Of a stretch of 64,000 nucleotides of DNA, positions 11,001-21,469 are shown one piece after another. The position numbers were made by a program, and so were the translations under genes. The first letter of the stretch is position 1, and every line of letters begins with the position of its first letter. Source of the stretch: Hydractinia symbiolongicarpus (lineage: Eukaryota; Cnidaria; Hydrozoa; Anthoathecata; Hydractiniidae); the NCBI RefSeq assembly GCF_029227915.1, contig NC_079888.1, positions 4,969,001 to 5,033,000 of the forward strand, in the 5' to 3' direction. Under the pieces are notes generated by a model that was given only the letters and a program-made list of their open reading frames with translations, did no database searches and was not told the DNA's origin.

Positions 11001-14000
11001 TTTTATTGAAAATGATAACAAGAGATTAACGACATACAGACAGAATAAAAATCTGCATAATACAAATTTTCTAAAGGTGCAAAAAGTAGAACAGCATGGG
11101 GGTAATCTGTTAATATTGTAATTGTTAACTGTCTAAGTAAGATGAAAATAATAAATAACAAGTTCAGTGTAGTGTTCTGATCATAATATAATTTACTACT
11201 TTGGTTACCACACGAGATAAAATTTCGAAACAGTCGTGTCTAAAAACAGAAACATTCTATGCAGAATTGTGCTTATAGAATAAGTCGATGTAAACAAAAC
11301 ATTGAGATGTTTGACACTTTTTTAAAAAAGAATGCGTAAAATTAAATGTGCAGCTAAAGTGTAGTTACAGCGAATATTGAAGTCTTCCAACTAGCGAGCC
11401 AAGAATGACATGGACTTGGATGATTTTTATGTTGACGAATAACCAATTTCTCGTCCTGTGTTTAGCATTTTCGATCAAGGTCACCGTTTTTTATAGACAA
11501 TGTTAAGATATTAGTTAACTTAGCTATGTTAAAGAACCTTTCAGACAGAATATTGTAAATTAATGTCAGTACTTCAATAAAACTTGGCATTGTTGTTGTT
11601 TCTATCCTATAAAATGTTTTTTATCGTTTAGTGTCATCAAGAGCTCTAAGCCAATCACAAGGTTTTTATTGGCTCTAAGCCAATAAAAACCTGTATTGCC
11701 TGCTCGCATTATGCAGATGATTAGCAATTTACAATATTGACCATTATATATTGGTTAATCAAATTAGCTGTATTTTATTGTCTAGCAGCAGAAAGAAGAC
11801 ACAGAGCATGAAGATAGCCACAAACCAAAGAAAGATATGATGCCTTTGAATATTATCGGGAGATTTCAGTTTAGAAATGATGAAGAAATTAATGTGACTA
11901 TTTCAAAGCAATCAAATGAAGAATGTGTGTTACAATGCATACCAAAGTGGTTGTTGGGCCTCGTTTTTGATTTTTCTGCTTCATTTCAATTTCCACTAAA
12001 AAGTTTCAGGGTAAGTTGTAATGGATGCGCAAACACAGATAAGTTACCTAACAAAAGATGCACCATGTTTAAATTTGAGGATATTATTCCAGTTTTGTCT
12101 GTACAGTTTTTATATTATTATTCGTAGTTTATCGCAAATTCAAGGGCTGCCACAAATCCAGGTTAAAATAGACAATCATTTGTACCCTAAAAATGTGACA
12201 AGCCAGGATGATATTTGCACAGATGATCTCATGTTTAAAGTTGTCTGTGAAATGTAATTTTTCTGTTTTAAAGCTTGGTTTCTATCTGGAGTTAATTCGT
12301 GTTACGCATGTGCGCTAATTGGAGTTATTTTTAACGCCTAATGGAAACGATTCAATGATTTCTTAAAAACCCAAATTCTAGGTCATTTTCTTTCCTTATA
12401 TTGCTGTCTTTTAATTTGCAAATAAAAATCCATAACAAAAGTCCTCCTCGATGTTATTAGACATACTTCATTAACGAAAAGAATTAAATCAGCGTTAATT
12501 TTATTTGTAATGGAAACGACCTATGGTACGCTCCGAAAAATTTATGCCAGATAAAAGCCAAGTTGAGTTAACCCCAGTTATAAAGTGATAAAAGATATTA
12601 TTATTTTATGTTATCAAGAATAGTAAGTTCCTTATTCCTTAGTCTTTTTTGTTTTCAAGTAATAAGATTTAAATATTTGAAATCTGGGAACCTATATTTA
12701 AACAAAAGATCATTAATCATCATTATCAAACTTCTAATCTTTACTATGCATCAGAAGTATATTTCCATACTGAAAAACAAAATTATATTATGCTGATTAC
12801 ATCGTCAGCATTAATGTCAAAAGATCGGATGGAAATCTTTAGAACTAAATATCTTGAAGGCGTAAACACACAGCAATTTTGCAATTTAATTTTTAAAAAA
12901 ATGTATTGATGTGAAGTTGGTTTAAAATTTTTAGGCGCATTTCCTAAAAGATAATACTGCAATCATGCTGAAATTATTATACAACCTGCGAATTGATTTA
13001 AAGCAGAGTTACACTTAAATCAAAAAATACAATGATGCTATAACAATAGGTAAAAACTGCTTCAAAATTTTTGTGATATTGCCTAAGTGTACCTCTGCCT
13101 TAATAAAACTATACTAATTTGATTTTATTCACAGTTGAACAATATTATGTAAAATAAAACCGACAGCTGGTGCGTGTAAATTGCACTAGTTCACATGCAG
13201 TGGTTTATTTATAGTTTAGCAGACAGTTTTTTAAAAGAAATTTTTTTTTTTGTAGCTGCGATGTGCTGAGCTATCTGTTTTGAAGGAATAGGAGGCTAAT
13301 GTTGCCCTTGTTTCCAATTTTACTTAAGAAACTTATTGGTTCTTTATTAACGCGTTAAATTTTCTGACGTTACGGCGCGACGTCAATAACACTACTTTAA
13401 CGTCAATATCTAATATTAGGTTAATGAAGCCATTACAGTGCATTTAAAATTTTGAGGTCAAATAACTTGGAAACAAGGTGGTTACGTCAATGATTTTTCA
13501 CCGCGTGGCTAACTAGGGACCACCTGGGACCAATTTGGGTAAGTTTCCCAAATTCATTTCCACAAATCCGTTCTGGTATGACCGGGTTGATGACGTCATC
13601 AAAAAACTTTTGAACCTCGATATTTTCGAAACCGTTTGTTAAAAGTACATGGTCCTCTACATTTTCTTGATCAGAGTTCCAAGATCTATACGATGAAGGC
13701 AATAGGTATACAAATTACTAAAAGAAAAATTGGGAGTTTTGACGGGTTATTGCTGACGTCAGCAAAATTTTTAAACCCTTTTATCTCATTAACCGCTCAT
13801 CAAAAGCACATGATCATATGCATTTTCTTGATCAGCGCTTTAAGCTCTACTCAATAGAGGCATCGTGAAAACAAGCTTCTAAATTATTTTTTTTGTGGAT
13901 GGGCTACTGACGTTAAAATTTAAATGACGCTTCTTTTTCGTTTTTAATCTGCACATGTGGATTTTTCCACGGGCTTTATCGACTAGTAATCTAAATAATA

Positions 14001-14379
14001 TCTATTTTCCAAATATTAAACTGCAAAATTAATGTGTGTATTTTTACAATAACAATAAAAGAAATTTTTTCAAAAATTTTCATAGAATTGGTAAGTAACC
14101 CTTTCTCTGCCATAACATGCATGTCATTTGATAAAATACCAGCCCTAATCCATTTATTTTTCTCTAGTATTATAAAGACACAGAGACAAGCAAAAATTTT
14201 TTATTGATTAGTACTGACACTCACATGAGACTTTGGTTTAGACCGAAAGATGAAAGGTAATTCCTAAAAAACTCCTGCCTGTTTCTTAAATAATATTTTC
14301 TTACTTTTGTCATTTTTGTAGATTTAATTTATTTTTCACGACTTTTGATGCCTTTGCACTTTGGGGATTTACATGGTGA
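8089..14379 (+). CDS. Unit B: Rab-like GTPase with PH and PH-like domains
   Basis: Five exons: 8089-8489, 10440-10986, about 11786-12010, 14168-14256 and 14322-14379, about 440 residues. Exon 1 has a P-loop (GASGVGKSS), G3 as WDTPGNE and G4 as ANKADL. Exon 2 completes the Rab fold with the G5-type motif LETSCKTDLNI. It then gives a PH domain (KSGFLSMKG, KYFFVLREDFLYWFKNN, and a final helix KKECEEWLNLL). Exons 3-5 add a second compact domain, possibly PH-like, ending FALWGFTW and TGA at 14377-14379. No C-terminal prenylation cysteines are seen, so the PH part may supply membrane binding. Compared with unit D, switch I lacks the usual Thr-Val-Gly and switch II is three residues shorter. The stop overlaps a good donor (ATG|GTGAGT), so splicing into the LRR exons downstream is possible in principle. 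Confidence 0.82.
9035..9330. repeat. Dispersed repeat in the Rab intron, also in unit C
   Basis: This intron stretch holds GATGACATCAATCTGTTGG and several GACGTCAA motifs. The same word pattern recurs at 13370-13990 and, more weakly, at 57250-57350. That points to a non-autonomous mobile element of unknown class scattered through the introns of this gene family. Confidence 0.45.
11660..11692. repeat. Perfect 15-bp foldback in unit B only
   Basis: Arms AGGTTTTTATTGGCT and AGCCAATAAAAACCT are separated by 3 bases. The matching place in unit C (24955-24975) has a single arm. The second arm was therefore gained in B or lost in C, probably by template switching. Confidence 0.85.
13370..13990. repeat. 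Dispersed element with TGACGTCA palindromes in PH intron
   Basis: The intron before exon 4 contains palindromes TTGATGACGTCATCAA (13587-13602) and TGCTGACGTCAGCA (13751-13764). The end near 13960-13990, in reverse complement, reads CTAGTCGATAAAGCCCGTGG, related to the repeat at 33633-33899. The same element sits in unit C near 26800-27420. Short reading frames inside show no protein family. A non-autonomous DNA transposon is likely. Confidence 0.55.
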
Positions 14380-14822
14380 GTACTATTTAAGGAAAAAGCA
14401 ACAATAAGATGGAAAAGGAGTAAAAAGACCAAAACTGTGCCATAAAACAAAGGGTTTTATCAAAACACAGGTAGAACATGCCCTACTTTACTTGATAATA
14501 CAATTCTTTGTCAAAGTTAGGTTTACACTAAATGCTAAATAGCGATATAATTTTAGGTACCCAGTGTGCTAAAATTTCGTGATTTACAAACATATGTTAT
14601 CGCTAAGCAAACAAGTAATGTCTGTAGACATGTGATAGATGACACCATAAAAAGATCACTGTTTTTTCACTTTCTAAATTAGCAGCAACAATCTCGTATT
14701 TCCTTCTTTGTTTTGTGGGAGACTGTACACATTTCCAAAATAAGTTGTTCAACTGAATTTATTTTATTGAATGCTTTTTTTATTATAAAGGAGTTTCAAG
14801 ACTCTTCATACTGATCTACAAA

Positions 14823-15331
14823 CAGCATAATTGACAGCATCATGTATAATTGACAGCATCATGTATAATTGACAGCATCATGTATAATTGACAGCATCAT
14901 GTATAATTGACAGCATCATGTATAATTGACAGCATCATGTATAATTGACAGCATCATGTATAATTGACAGCATCATGTATAATTGACAGCATAATGTATA
15001 ATTGACAGCATCATGTATAATTGACAGCATCATGTATAATTGACAGCATCATGTATAATTGACAGCATCATGTATAATTGACAGCATCATGTATAATTGA
15101 CAGCATCATGTATAATTGACAGCATCATGTATAATTGACAGCATCATGTATAATTGACAGCATAATGTATAATTGACAGCATCATGTATAATTGACAGCA
15201 TCATGTATAATTGACAGCATCATGTATAATTGACAGCATCATGTATAATTGACAGCATCATGTATAATTGATAGCATCATGTATAATTGATAGCATCATG
15301 TATAATTGATAGCATAATGTATAATTGACAG
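14823..15331. repeat. 19-bp minisatellite before unit B LRR exons
   Basis: About 26 copies of a 19-base unit (ATGTATAATTGACAGCATC) with rare single-base variants such as CATAATG. It sits between the end of the PH part and the first LRR exon. Unit C has the same array with fewer copies, and units A and D lack it. Confidence 0.97.
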
Positions 15332-15383
15332 CTATACAATGTATATGGATCTGTTTTACTCAGATAATTAAATTTCTATGTAG

Positions 15384-18300
15384 ATTATTCATTTCGAAAC
15401 TGATTTCTATATTTGGCGAATATGCATTTGGTGGAATGGTGACAACGTCTGTTTTGAATGAAACATTTAAAATTATCTACAAAATTGCTTGCTTGCAGTT
15501 ACATGTTTCTCCTGTGAAACGTATCCTCGACCTTATCGATGAAAGTATCAAGAACAAGTATTATTAATTTTTTTTTAGGCCTAAATAATGTTTTTCTCTG
15601 ACACAAAGCTCCATTGATAAATCTGTGTAAAAACCTAAAAAGCTTTAGTTTGTGTTACTTTGACATGACTCGAATTAGTGGGCCACAAGTCTGCGTGTTT
15701 AGATATCGAGTTTTGGTTATGGATAGTGTTATAAAAGCGCATCTCAATATATATATATGGATTACATATGGAATATGTCTAATTTATAGGAAATCAATAC
15801 ATGAACTATGTTTGCGTAGATGTCGAATTATTTCACAAGACATCTATGCTATTACTCATGCTTTGTCGTTCTACCCTGGCATAACTTTAATAGATTTAAG
15901 AAGTACACGTATGACCAGTAAAGGTACTTGATTATTGGTTGTTAATTTGACATTTAACGTCTCTCTGGAAACGTTATAGTTAAAAATCAGCAATTATTTC
16001 TTTATGTATGTTGAACCAGCACTTTAACTGCGATGGTAAAGACACTGTAAACTGATTTGAATTTTTAGTATTAAAATGGGATAGGTAGATCTATCTAGAT
16101 AGATAGATAGATGGATAGGTGGATAGGTGGGATGGGTGGGATAGGTGGGATGGGTGGGATGGGTGGGATGGGTGGGATGGGTGGGATGGGTGGGATGGAT
16201 GGGATGGATGGGATGGATGGGATAGATCTAATGTTTCTGAAAAAAAATTGAAGAAAAAACTCGCTTAAATTTCTTCAAACAAAATTGCAACCCTTAAGGT
16301 AGTCAAAACTTTGTCTTCCCTCAGTCAGTTTTTTTACACCCTAAATTCAGGAAAATAGATCAAACTTTGTCTAGCCAGGAGTTATCACAAAGTCGGACAT
16401 CCCTCAAAATAGTTTTTGTTGGTTAAAAAATACCTCGATGAGATTCGTGGTAAAAGTTGTAATGGCATGTTTATTTTATTTTATAGGTCTTGTGTATTTA
16501 CTAAAAGCACTTTGCAAGTACAAGTGGTTACAGAGTTTAGATTTTGGACAAAATGAAGCTATTGATTCTCGTGAAACAAGATCTGCTCTACAAGAGTATT
16601 TATCCAATGCACACTTAAAATGCATAAAGTTTATGAATACAGATGTTGGAAATGTAACATTTGATGTATTTTTTCAGTCCTTAAAGGTAAAGTTTATTCA
16701 TAATATCTGTTTAGTTTTGTGATCATTGCATTTTGATCATTCCATTCTCATTTTTGTTATCCAAAATGAGAATGAAATGATCAAATTCTGGAATAATTAT
16801 ATATATGATGATTTCAGTTGCGATGATTTCATTTGCGATGATTTCATATTTTCATGATTCCATTTGGGACGATTTTATTTGCGATGATGTCATTTGCGAT
16901 GATGTCATTTTGGATGATGTCATTTGTGATGACTTCTATTGGAATTAATTTTGTTTGACATGATTTTATCATGTTTTTATGATAAATTCAATTGCATAGA
17001 TTCTTGTTTCAGACTCACAAAACGCTTACTGATGTTGATATTGCATTTAATGTTGTTGATGATGTAAATTGTGATGCTATCTCTGAAGTTATTATCCACA
17101 ACACAAAATTGGAAAAACTGCTCATGTGGCATAGTCATATCACTGATCATGGTGCCAATGTATTGATAAATGCTGTAAACCAACGACCGATGGATTCACC
17201 ACATTTGTGTCTAGAACTCCATGGTTCTCAATATATACATAAAGAAACAATGAAACATTTTGACGTAAGTGAGGTTCTTTAGTTAATACGTTTTTACCAT
17301 ATTTTTATTACTGTTTTGTATATATTTCTATATATGTGTATTTTTATTTACGCTGAACGCATTTTTTTCTATCCTGTCTTTCTTAATTTTTCCAAAGTCC
17401 CATCATAGTCATGAGAATATGCTCATATCGCTTAAATCGCTACAACCTAATTATAAAGACTCAGTTAGTTATCTGACTGACCTATATTTGGCCATAAACA
17501 CAAAAAAATAATATATTTTTAAGCAATAAAAGCAATAAAAAATTGCCTGGAAAAGATTCATGCAAACAAATGTGTCACAGTTGAACTCACGGCGCGTGTT
17601 TACAGGTAAGGCGCACGGATAAACTTCCCATTGCGTTGCATTAAAAGATAACCAAATAAATTTGGGTCTTTTACTTTTTGTGTTTTGCTCACAGACCAAC
17701 CTAACCTAGCAGCTATGTCTAGTATGCTAATGGCCTCAGGGTCACGTTTCTAAAATCTAGTTATTTTATAGGAATGTGTTAGATTGAAATGTCAATCCAA
17801 AGTAAGCAGAAAGGTTAAGGTATTGGGACAAAGCTCGGATTTTGTGGAAACACTTACTGGAAACAAAATTAAGGAAATTGTGGGTAAAACTTCTAATGGT
17901 GAAGAAATAGAAAAGGAAATTGAAAAGCTCAAATTAAAAGAAGAAATTCAATCAAAAGAAAAGGTTGAAAGGAAAGGACTTGCTCGCATGAAATCTAATC
18001 TTAAGAACAACTATGTGTCTCCACTTGATGACTCAGGTGACAAGATTAAAATACTTTTCTAAAATTTTTTTGATCTCTGCACCAGGCTAGAAGAAGACTA
18101 ATTTTGACACTTTCAGTATCGCGCTTTTTGTATCCTATCCTAAGTAACAATATCACGGTTGTTCATTATTGTGTTCTGCAGCTAGTGGTTAAGAAATTAG
18201 CAATTATAGATCACACGGTCTGACTTAAACGTAAGGATCTGTATATTTAGAAAAAATGGTTGCGTATGTGCTGGACCAAAAGTTTATCGGCGAAAGAGCT

Positions 18301-20278
18301 GATGGGTTGTATTTTTCAGAAATTCTGCTGGACGATCATGGTAAGGCAAAAGAATTATGGGCTTCATGTAATAGGTGCGATCATCCTGTGCTGGACGTGG
18401 TAGCATATTATTGTAATAATAACACACGCAAGAATATACTGGCTGATGTAAACACAGCTTTAGAAGAATGTGGATTTCTTGGACTTGTGATTGAAGAGGA
18501 AGAAATTCATCCGATTCAAAAAGGTACCACTTGTTTTTAATGCTTTTATTGTTTTGGATAATGTAAAAAAATACTATGGTATTGTTTTGGTATATTTAGT
18601 AATCTAGCTAAAACGTTATAGAGAAGTTAATAAAAGGAGGCAGTTATTACTTTTGTAGGTTCAAATTTTTCATGTGTTTCCATTTTTATGCATTTCCCCT
18701 TCCTCAAGGTATTGAGTGGTCTACTACTATAAAAAGTTCCCGTCATTTTTTACAAATGCTCAGTAGACTGCATGTAGAAAATCTTGCGCAAAGATGTCGC
18801 CGATCCGATTTTCCATCTGTCTTGGAAATGGAAGGTCGGGTGGGATGTTGGATGAAAATTCAAATATCGGATGAAATCGAATTTCTTGTTTGTGACACAT
18901 CTTTCATCCGACACGTGAGTTTAGTAATTTGAATTTTCACGATGGAGGACAGAACTTTGCTCGCAACGGTAATTGTATTAAACGAGCTTGCAGATTCTGA
19001 TGACAAAAAAAAAACAATGCAGAGGAAAAACAAGAAGTTTGATTTGATTTCTTTTTTTCTGGCATTTTGCTTTTTTCACTTGTTCTTTACTCTTTCCATG
19101 TAGTTCAAAAAGTTCACCCTGATGGTCAATCTCAATTTCACCATCACTACCAGATTTCTTAATTTCTTCATTAAAATAAAACGAAATATAATATTCAATA
19201 TAATAAAACAAAACAGTGTTATTATGAATAAATTCGAATTTTCACGCGTTCGAAAATCAATCAATTTTTTCGAAACGCCAATTATTTAATTTTGTAAAGA
19301 AAAAGACTCCAAAAGTCGGATGAAATGGTACACCAAACCTATCCGACATCACTTTTGTTTATTTTTTTGTTGGATGTTATGGAACAAACTTTCATCCGAC
19401 CTCATCCGACTTGTTTTTTTGTACATACGCAAACTGATCCGACATTTCATCCGACATGGGAAAATCTCAAGTCAGATGAAAATTTCGATCGATTTGCGTC
19501 GACCTTTAACTGGGTAGTACTTTTCTTGTATGTTGAAAATGTGCAGCGATTATTATGATGATGATGAATATCTTGGCGATGCATAAGTCGAAAGTGACAG
19601 TTCTGGTTGATGATAATTGACAGCTGCTGTAAGCACTGTACTGAAAGAAGAATGACATTTCTTATTTGTATTTCATCCTTGTAGTGCTTGTTATTTTCAA
19701 TAATTTGTAAATGTATATAATCTGAATTTGTGTAAAAGTAAAGAAAAAGATTGTTTGATTTATCGTTGCATTGCACTTGTTATTTTCCCTAAATAAACCT
19801 AGCGGTAAAGACAGTTTTTAATAAGTACACTGGTTAATGTTGGTTATTTGTAATTCTGTCTGTCTAGCTTATAATTTTCAATTATTTGTAATTGTATTCA
19901 CTAGTGTTAGATCTAAAGGGTTAGCTGTAAAGGGAAAATAGTTTCGTTGTGTTTTATGTATTTGAATTTGATTTAGTGGAACACTGTACTGATCTTGGTG
20001 ACTTTGATGCCAACAGACGACAGATATTTTCAATGATATCAACTCAAATTGGTTTCGAAGCAAGGTATTTGTCTCATTTCTTGTTGGACTTTGATGACAT
20101 ACTGGCCATTTCAGTTGCTAATGAGGGAAATGTGACGGCGTACACTAGTGACGTGCTGGTAAAGTGGTACATGAGGACGAGAAAAGAACTGCGAACTTGG
20201 AAAAACTTGCAACGTGTTCTGAAGTTCTTGGGTAAAGGTAAATTGATTGAAGAGATTGAATTAGAATTTAAGGTCTGA
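15384..20278 (+). CDS. Unit B: LRR plus two death-fold-like modules
   Basis: Seven exons match unit A one for one: 15384-15557, 15790-15923, 16487-16686, 17013-17264, 17772-18036, 18251-18523 and 19977-20278 (TGA), about 533 residues. LRR motifs include LCLRRC, ITLIDLRSTRM, LQSLDFGQN and LTDVDIAFN. The linker exon is rich in Lys and Glu. The last two exons keep the death-fold-like pattern (ELWASCNRCDHPVLDVV; DVLVKWYMRTRKELRTWKN). The first exon begins after TAG with base A. Joining it to the PH exon donor (TG|GTGAGT) would make TGA, so a B fusion protein would stop at the join. The LRR half may therefore be silent, or start internally, for example at the Met of GGMVTTSVLNE. Confidence 0.65.
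16089..16222. repeat. GATA and GGGTGGGAT-type simple repeat
   Basis: A short (GATA)n run grades into a roughly 10-base G-rich unit (GGGTGGGATG) within LRR intron 2 of unit B. Unit C has the related but differently expanded array at 29428-29584. Confidence 0.95.
16732..16785. repeat. 23-bp inverted repeat near LRR exon 3 donor
   Basis: Arms 16732-16754 and 16763-16785 (TTTGATCATTCCATTCTC and its complement) pair with one mismatch across an 8-base loop, 46 bases after the donor of exon 3. It is kept in unit C at 30101-30154. Confidence 0.85.
16800..16945. repeat. Degenerate 15-bp tandem repeat
   Basis: About nine imperfect copies of GATGATTTCATTTGC follow the inverted repeat inside the intron. 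The matching stretch in unit C is 30175-30330. There are no unique spacers between copies. Confidence 0.85.
18524..19976. repeat. Expanded last intron of unit B with CATCCGAC motif cluster
   Basis: In unit A this intron is 255 bases; here it is about 1.45 kb. The extra DNA holds at least eight CATCCGAC or GTCGGATG words in both orientations between about 18800 and 19480. Unit C carries the same insert at 31877-33368. I see no reading frame of a known family. An inserted non-autonomous element is likely. Confidence 0.6.
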
Positions 20279-21469
20279 ACCTAACTATTTTAAGTGTTTT
20301 CTTCTATGATTTCTTTTCTTTTAAAAAACACTTAATAATATTTTAGAATTAGGATTCTTTAAATACAATTTTTAATTTTTAATCATCGTATTTAAGTTCT
20401 TCAACTTGACTCCAGAATCTTTTTGATTTTTTTTATTTTTTTTTATTTAACTTTATTTAACTATATTTTTTATTTAACTATATTTTAATTTGTTGATCAA
20501 GGGAGAAAGGTGTGGTTCAAAAATGAGTGGTCAAAATGGTCTACAATTTATTAACTGTTTTATGCTAAAGCAGTATTTATTTTGCTCAATTATTTTTTAT
20601 AAAACATTTAAGTCCACATTCTAAAGTTCATGGGTAAAGGTAAACTTATTGAGGATATTGAATTAGATTTTAAGGACTGAACCTAACTATTTTAAGTGTT
20701 TTCTTCTATGATTTCTTTCCTTTAAAAAAACACCTAAACAATAAAATTTCAGAATTAGGATTCTATAAATAGAATATTTGATTTTTAATTATCACATCTC
20801 AGACATCTAACAAACTTGACTTTAGATTCTTTTTAATTAACTTTATTTTTTATGTGGGTAAAACTATATATGTGTGGCCTAAAATGGTCCACACTTAAAG
20901 AACTCTTTTATGCTAAGTCAGTATTTATTTTGATTAATTATTTTTTTAAAAGATTTATGTCCACATTCTTTGTATTTATTTCTTAGGTGTGTATTTAAAA
21001 TTTTGTACATATATCATTTTAGTTGCACATATTTTATAAGCTTGTAAATATGCTCACTTCTAATTGTGTATTATAGATATTTTTTTAAGGAATTTATAGA
21101 ATTATAAATAACACCATGTTATAAATATTCCAGCAGTGAATAGTTTTAAATTTTAATCGTTGTAAAAATTGTATGTTTTAGTCCAAGAACAAATATTGTT
21201 TTTTGCAGCACAAACAAAATAAACAGTGCTAAAACAATATAACATTTTTTAAATTTTACAATTTTTCAATAGAATACACTTAACAATTTTTTTACAAAAC
21301 ACTTATTTGTTATCTAGCATAGTAAATGGTACACTTCCTATTTATTTATACTTGTCCAGAACTGTACTCACATATTGTAAATACTTGCACATAATATCTA
21401 TCTATCTATATATTATAAATGTTTGTATCACTTTTTCACCCTTATGAGGTTGGTCTTATTTAAAAAAAA
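20279..21469. other. Spacer between units B and C with a partial tandem duplication
   Basis: The 3' flank of unit B runs to about 20617. It then restarts with a second copy of the end of the last exon (20622-20680) and a second 3' flank like that of unit A. A polyadenylation signal AATAAA lies at 21218-21223. No gene is seen. Confidence 0.7.
20622..20680 (+). pseudogene. Duplicated tail of the last death-module exon
   Basis: The stretch encodes LKFMGKGKLIEDIELDFKD and a stop. It is closer to the end of unit A (LKFLGKGKLIEDIELDFKD) than to the nearby unit B end (LIEEIELEFKV). It has no acceptor or remaining exon and is a recombination fossil. Confidence 0.85.

Noticed and set aside
13587-13602. 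CRE-like TGACGTCA site acting as an enhancer
   Set aside because: The palindrome belongs to a dispersed repeat found in several introns, so a regulatory role is not supported.
13487-13857. Paired open frames of about 70 residues on both strands, conserved in unit C
   Set aside because: They lie in a dispersed element with TGACGTCA palindromes. Conservation reflects the B/C duplication.
14823-15331. CRISPR-like regular array
   Set aside because: The 19-base unit repeats head to tail with no unique spacers, and the DNA is eukaryotic with introns.
19447-19776. 109-residue minus-strand frame in the unit B intron
   Set aside because: It is broken in the unit C copy and lies in repeat-rich intron DNA without family likeness.
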